Below, in pieces: positions 7,509 through 8,595 of a DNA stretch of 8,595 bases. The notes below the pieces were generated by a model that worked only from the letters and a program-made list of their open reading frames with translations, was not told the origin of the DNA and did not search any database. Positions within the stretch are counted from its first letter, which is position 1, and the number at the start of each line of letters is the position of its first letter. The position numbers were made by a program, and so were the translations under genes. Source of the stretch: Oscillospiraceae bacterium (GTDB taxonomy: Bacteria; Bacillota; Clostridia; Oscillospirales; Ruminococcaceae); NCBI GenBank assembly GCA_017544185.1, contig JAFYEQ010000242.1, forward strand, positions 1 to 8,595. The letters run 5' to 3'.

Positions 7509-7787
7509 TCACTGTCGGGCCAGGTCCAGTATCTCCTCATAGGACAGGGCCCTTATGACGCGGAAGTTCTTCTCTATCTCCCGTGTCCACAGGTCGATCT
7601 CGCCCTCGATGTCTGATATCTCGGGCAGTATGAAGCCCCATATCTTACATCCTGTCTTTTTGAGCTCGGGCAGGAAGTAGTCGAAGCCCCAGCGCACGTC
7701 ATCCTCCACATCCACGAAGCCATTGCGGGCATCCACGATGAACAGGGCTCCCCGATGCTCTCTGAGCATATCCAGTGACGCTGTCAT
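7509..7787 (-). CDS. Small STAS/SpoIIAA-like protein, probably N-terminally truncated
   Basis: This frame gives 92 residues: [20 protein letters not shown] and onward to EEILDLARQ. The order is a hydrophobic strand (ALFIVDAR), a helix with Trp ([16 protein letters not shown]), a second strand (KIWGFILPE), then an acidic helix and a strand leading to [10 protein letters not shown]. It resembles the C-terminal part of STAS/SEC14-like or SpoIIAA-like proteins of about 120-130 residues, but I recognise no exact family. The expected first strands are missing. Its ATG coincides with the point where leucyl-tRNA synthetase sequence ends, so the true N-terminus was probably lost at that join. There is no independent upstream region to judge a ribosome binding site. 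The stop lies 23 nt before the MBL start, suggesting one operon. The coding call is good; the fold is a guess. Confidence 0.6.
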   Translation of the reverse strand: MTASLDMLREHRGALFIVDARNGFVDVEDDVRWGFDYFLPELKKTGCKIWGFILPEISDIEGEIDLWTREIEKNFRVIRALSYEEILDLARQ

Positions 7788-8595
7788 TTTCCTCGTCCCA
7801 GACGGGCCAGGGTTCGTAGGCGATGGTCTCTTCGTGGCCCAGCAGGCTCCACATTTCCTCGCCGATGTGGGGGCAGATGCAGCTGAGCATCTTCACAAAG
7901 GCTTCCGCGTAGGCTTTCGGGCAGGTGCCGTTCTTGTAGCAGGCATTCACGAAGATCATCATCTGGCTGATGGCGGTGTTGAAGCCCAGGGACTCAAAGT
8001 CTCCGCTGACCTTTTTCACGGTCTGGTGGAAGACCCGGTCCAGGGCGCCGTCGCTTTCGGCGGTGATGTTCTCCTCGTTGGTGAAGAAGGTCCAGACCCG
8101 GTTCAGGAACTTCCGGGCGCCTTCCACACCCTGGGGACTCCAGGGCTTGGAGACTTCCAGCGGTCCCATGAACATCTCATACAGCCGGAGGGTGTCCGCG
8201 CCGTACTTTTCCACGATATCGCTGGGATTGACCACGTACTTGGGGAAACGCTTGCCCATCTTGATGCCGTTTTCACCCAGGATCATGCCCTGGTGCACCA
8301 GCTTCTTGAAGGGCTCCTTCACGGGGCTCAGGCCCTTGTCGTACAGGTAGCGGTTCCAGATCCGGCTGTACATCAGGTGGCCTACCGCGTGCTCCGGACC
8401 GCCGATGTACAGGTCAACCGGCAGCCAGTGCTCCAGCAGTTTGTAATCCGCGAATTCCTTGTCGTTATGCGGATCAATATAGCGCATGTAGTACCAGCTG
8501 CTGCCGGCGGAACCCGGCATGGTGCTGGTCTCCCGGAGGCCCTTGACGCCGTTTTTGTCGTAGTGTTTCCACTCTTCGGCGTTTTCCAGCGGGGC
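7699..8595 (-). CDS. leuS: Leucyl-tRNA synthetase fragment, truncated at both ends
   Basis: The frame enters from the window edge and encodes the late catalytic and anticodon-binding parts of LeuRS. It reads [56 protein letters not shown] and CPHIGEEMW, ending at [10 protein letters not shown]. The enzyme charges tRNA-Leu and is normally about 800 residues; about 270 are here. The KMSKS loop reads KMGKR, keeping the catalytic second lysine. Homology ends at about 7788. The last 28 residues to the TGA at 7699-7701 are out-of-frame reading of the next gene, and the C-terminal 70 or so residues are missing. Codon use differs from the rest of the window: Ile is ATC or ATT with no ATA seen, and Arg is mostly CGG. 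This suggests another genome or a contig join. Identity is certain; a functional product is not. Confidence 0.92.
   Translation of the reverse strand, partial: APLENAEEWKHYDKNGVKGLRETSTMPGSAGSSWYYMRYIDPHNDKEFADYKLLEHWLPVDLYIGGPEHAVGHLMYSRIWNRYLYDKGLSPVKEPFKKLVHQGMILGENGIKMGKRFPKYVVNPSDIVEKYGADTLRLYEMFMGPLEVSKPWSPQGVEGARKFLNRVWTFFTNEENITAESDGALDRVFHQTVKKVSGDFESLGFNTAISQMMIFVNACYKNGTCPKAYAEAFVKMLSCICPHIGEEMWSLLGHEETIAYEPWPVWDEENDSVTGYAQRASGSPVHRGCPQWLRGCGG

Overview
The window is an 8.6 kb piece of moderately GC-rich bacterial DNA in which every convincing gene lies on the minus strand. The genes therefore read from high to low coordinate. Several features suggest a gut or rumen Clostridia member, most likely a Ruminococcus-like Oscillospiraceae: heavy use of ATA (Ile) and AGG (Arg), a lipoprotein with a long Thr/Glu/Pro/Ser linker, and the MoxR/DUF58/transglutaminase cluster. 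That placement rests on style and gene content, not on a marker gene.

Layout in transcription order: (1) 8595-7788 is the middle-to-late part of leucyl-tRNA synthetase. It runs off the window at its 5' side and stops abruptly before its C-terminal domain. (2) At about 7788 the sequence switches to a different composition and to the 3' part of a small STAS/SpoIIAA-like protein (7787-7509). (3) A metallo-beta-lactamase-fold hydrolase follows (7485-6590), broken by an apparent one-base deletion inside its HxHxDH metal motif. (4) Next are a HAD-IB phosphatase (6551-5919) and (5) a MATE efflux transporter (5895-4525). (6) Then come a lipoprotein with a DUF3298/RsiV-like domain (4509-3217), (7) a MoxR AAA+ ATPase (3198-2281), (8) a DUF58 protein (about 2149-977) and (9) the membrane-spanning N-terminal part of a transglutaminase-like protein (980-99). 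The last is cut by an in-frame TGA, beyond which the same frame continues to the window edge.

Genes from the STAS-like protein to the transglutaminase are spaced 15-38 nt apart or overlap by 4 nt (977-980). The one exception is a gap of about 131 nt before the DUF58 gene. This fits one long co-transcribed run with no visible terminator or strong promoter. MoxR, DUF58 and transglutaminase form a widespread three-gene cassette thought to act in envelope or protein-complex maturation, and the lipoprotein just upstream may be linked to it. The lactamase-fold, HAD and MATE genes have no obvious shared pathway.

I do not see a convincing undescribed system. The points most worth checking are three lesions in 8.6 kb: a nonsense codon, a frameshift and a chimeric junction. 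Together they suggest either gene decay or, more likely, assembly or sequencing error in a metagenomic contig.
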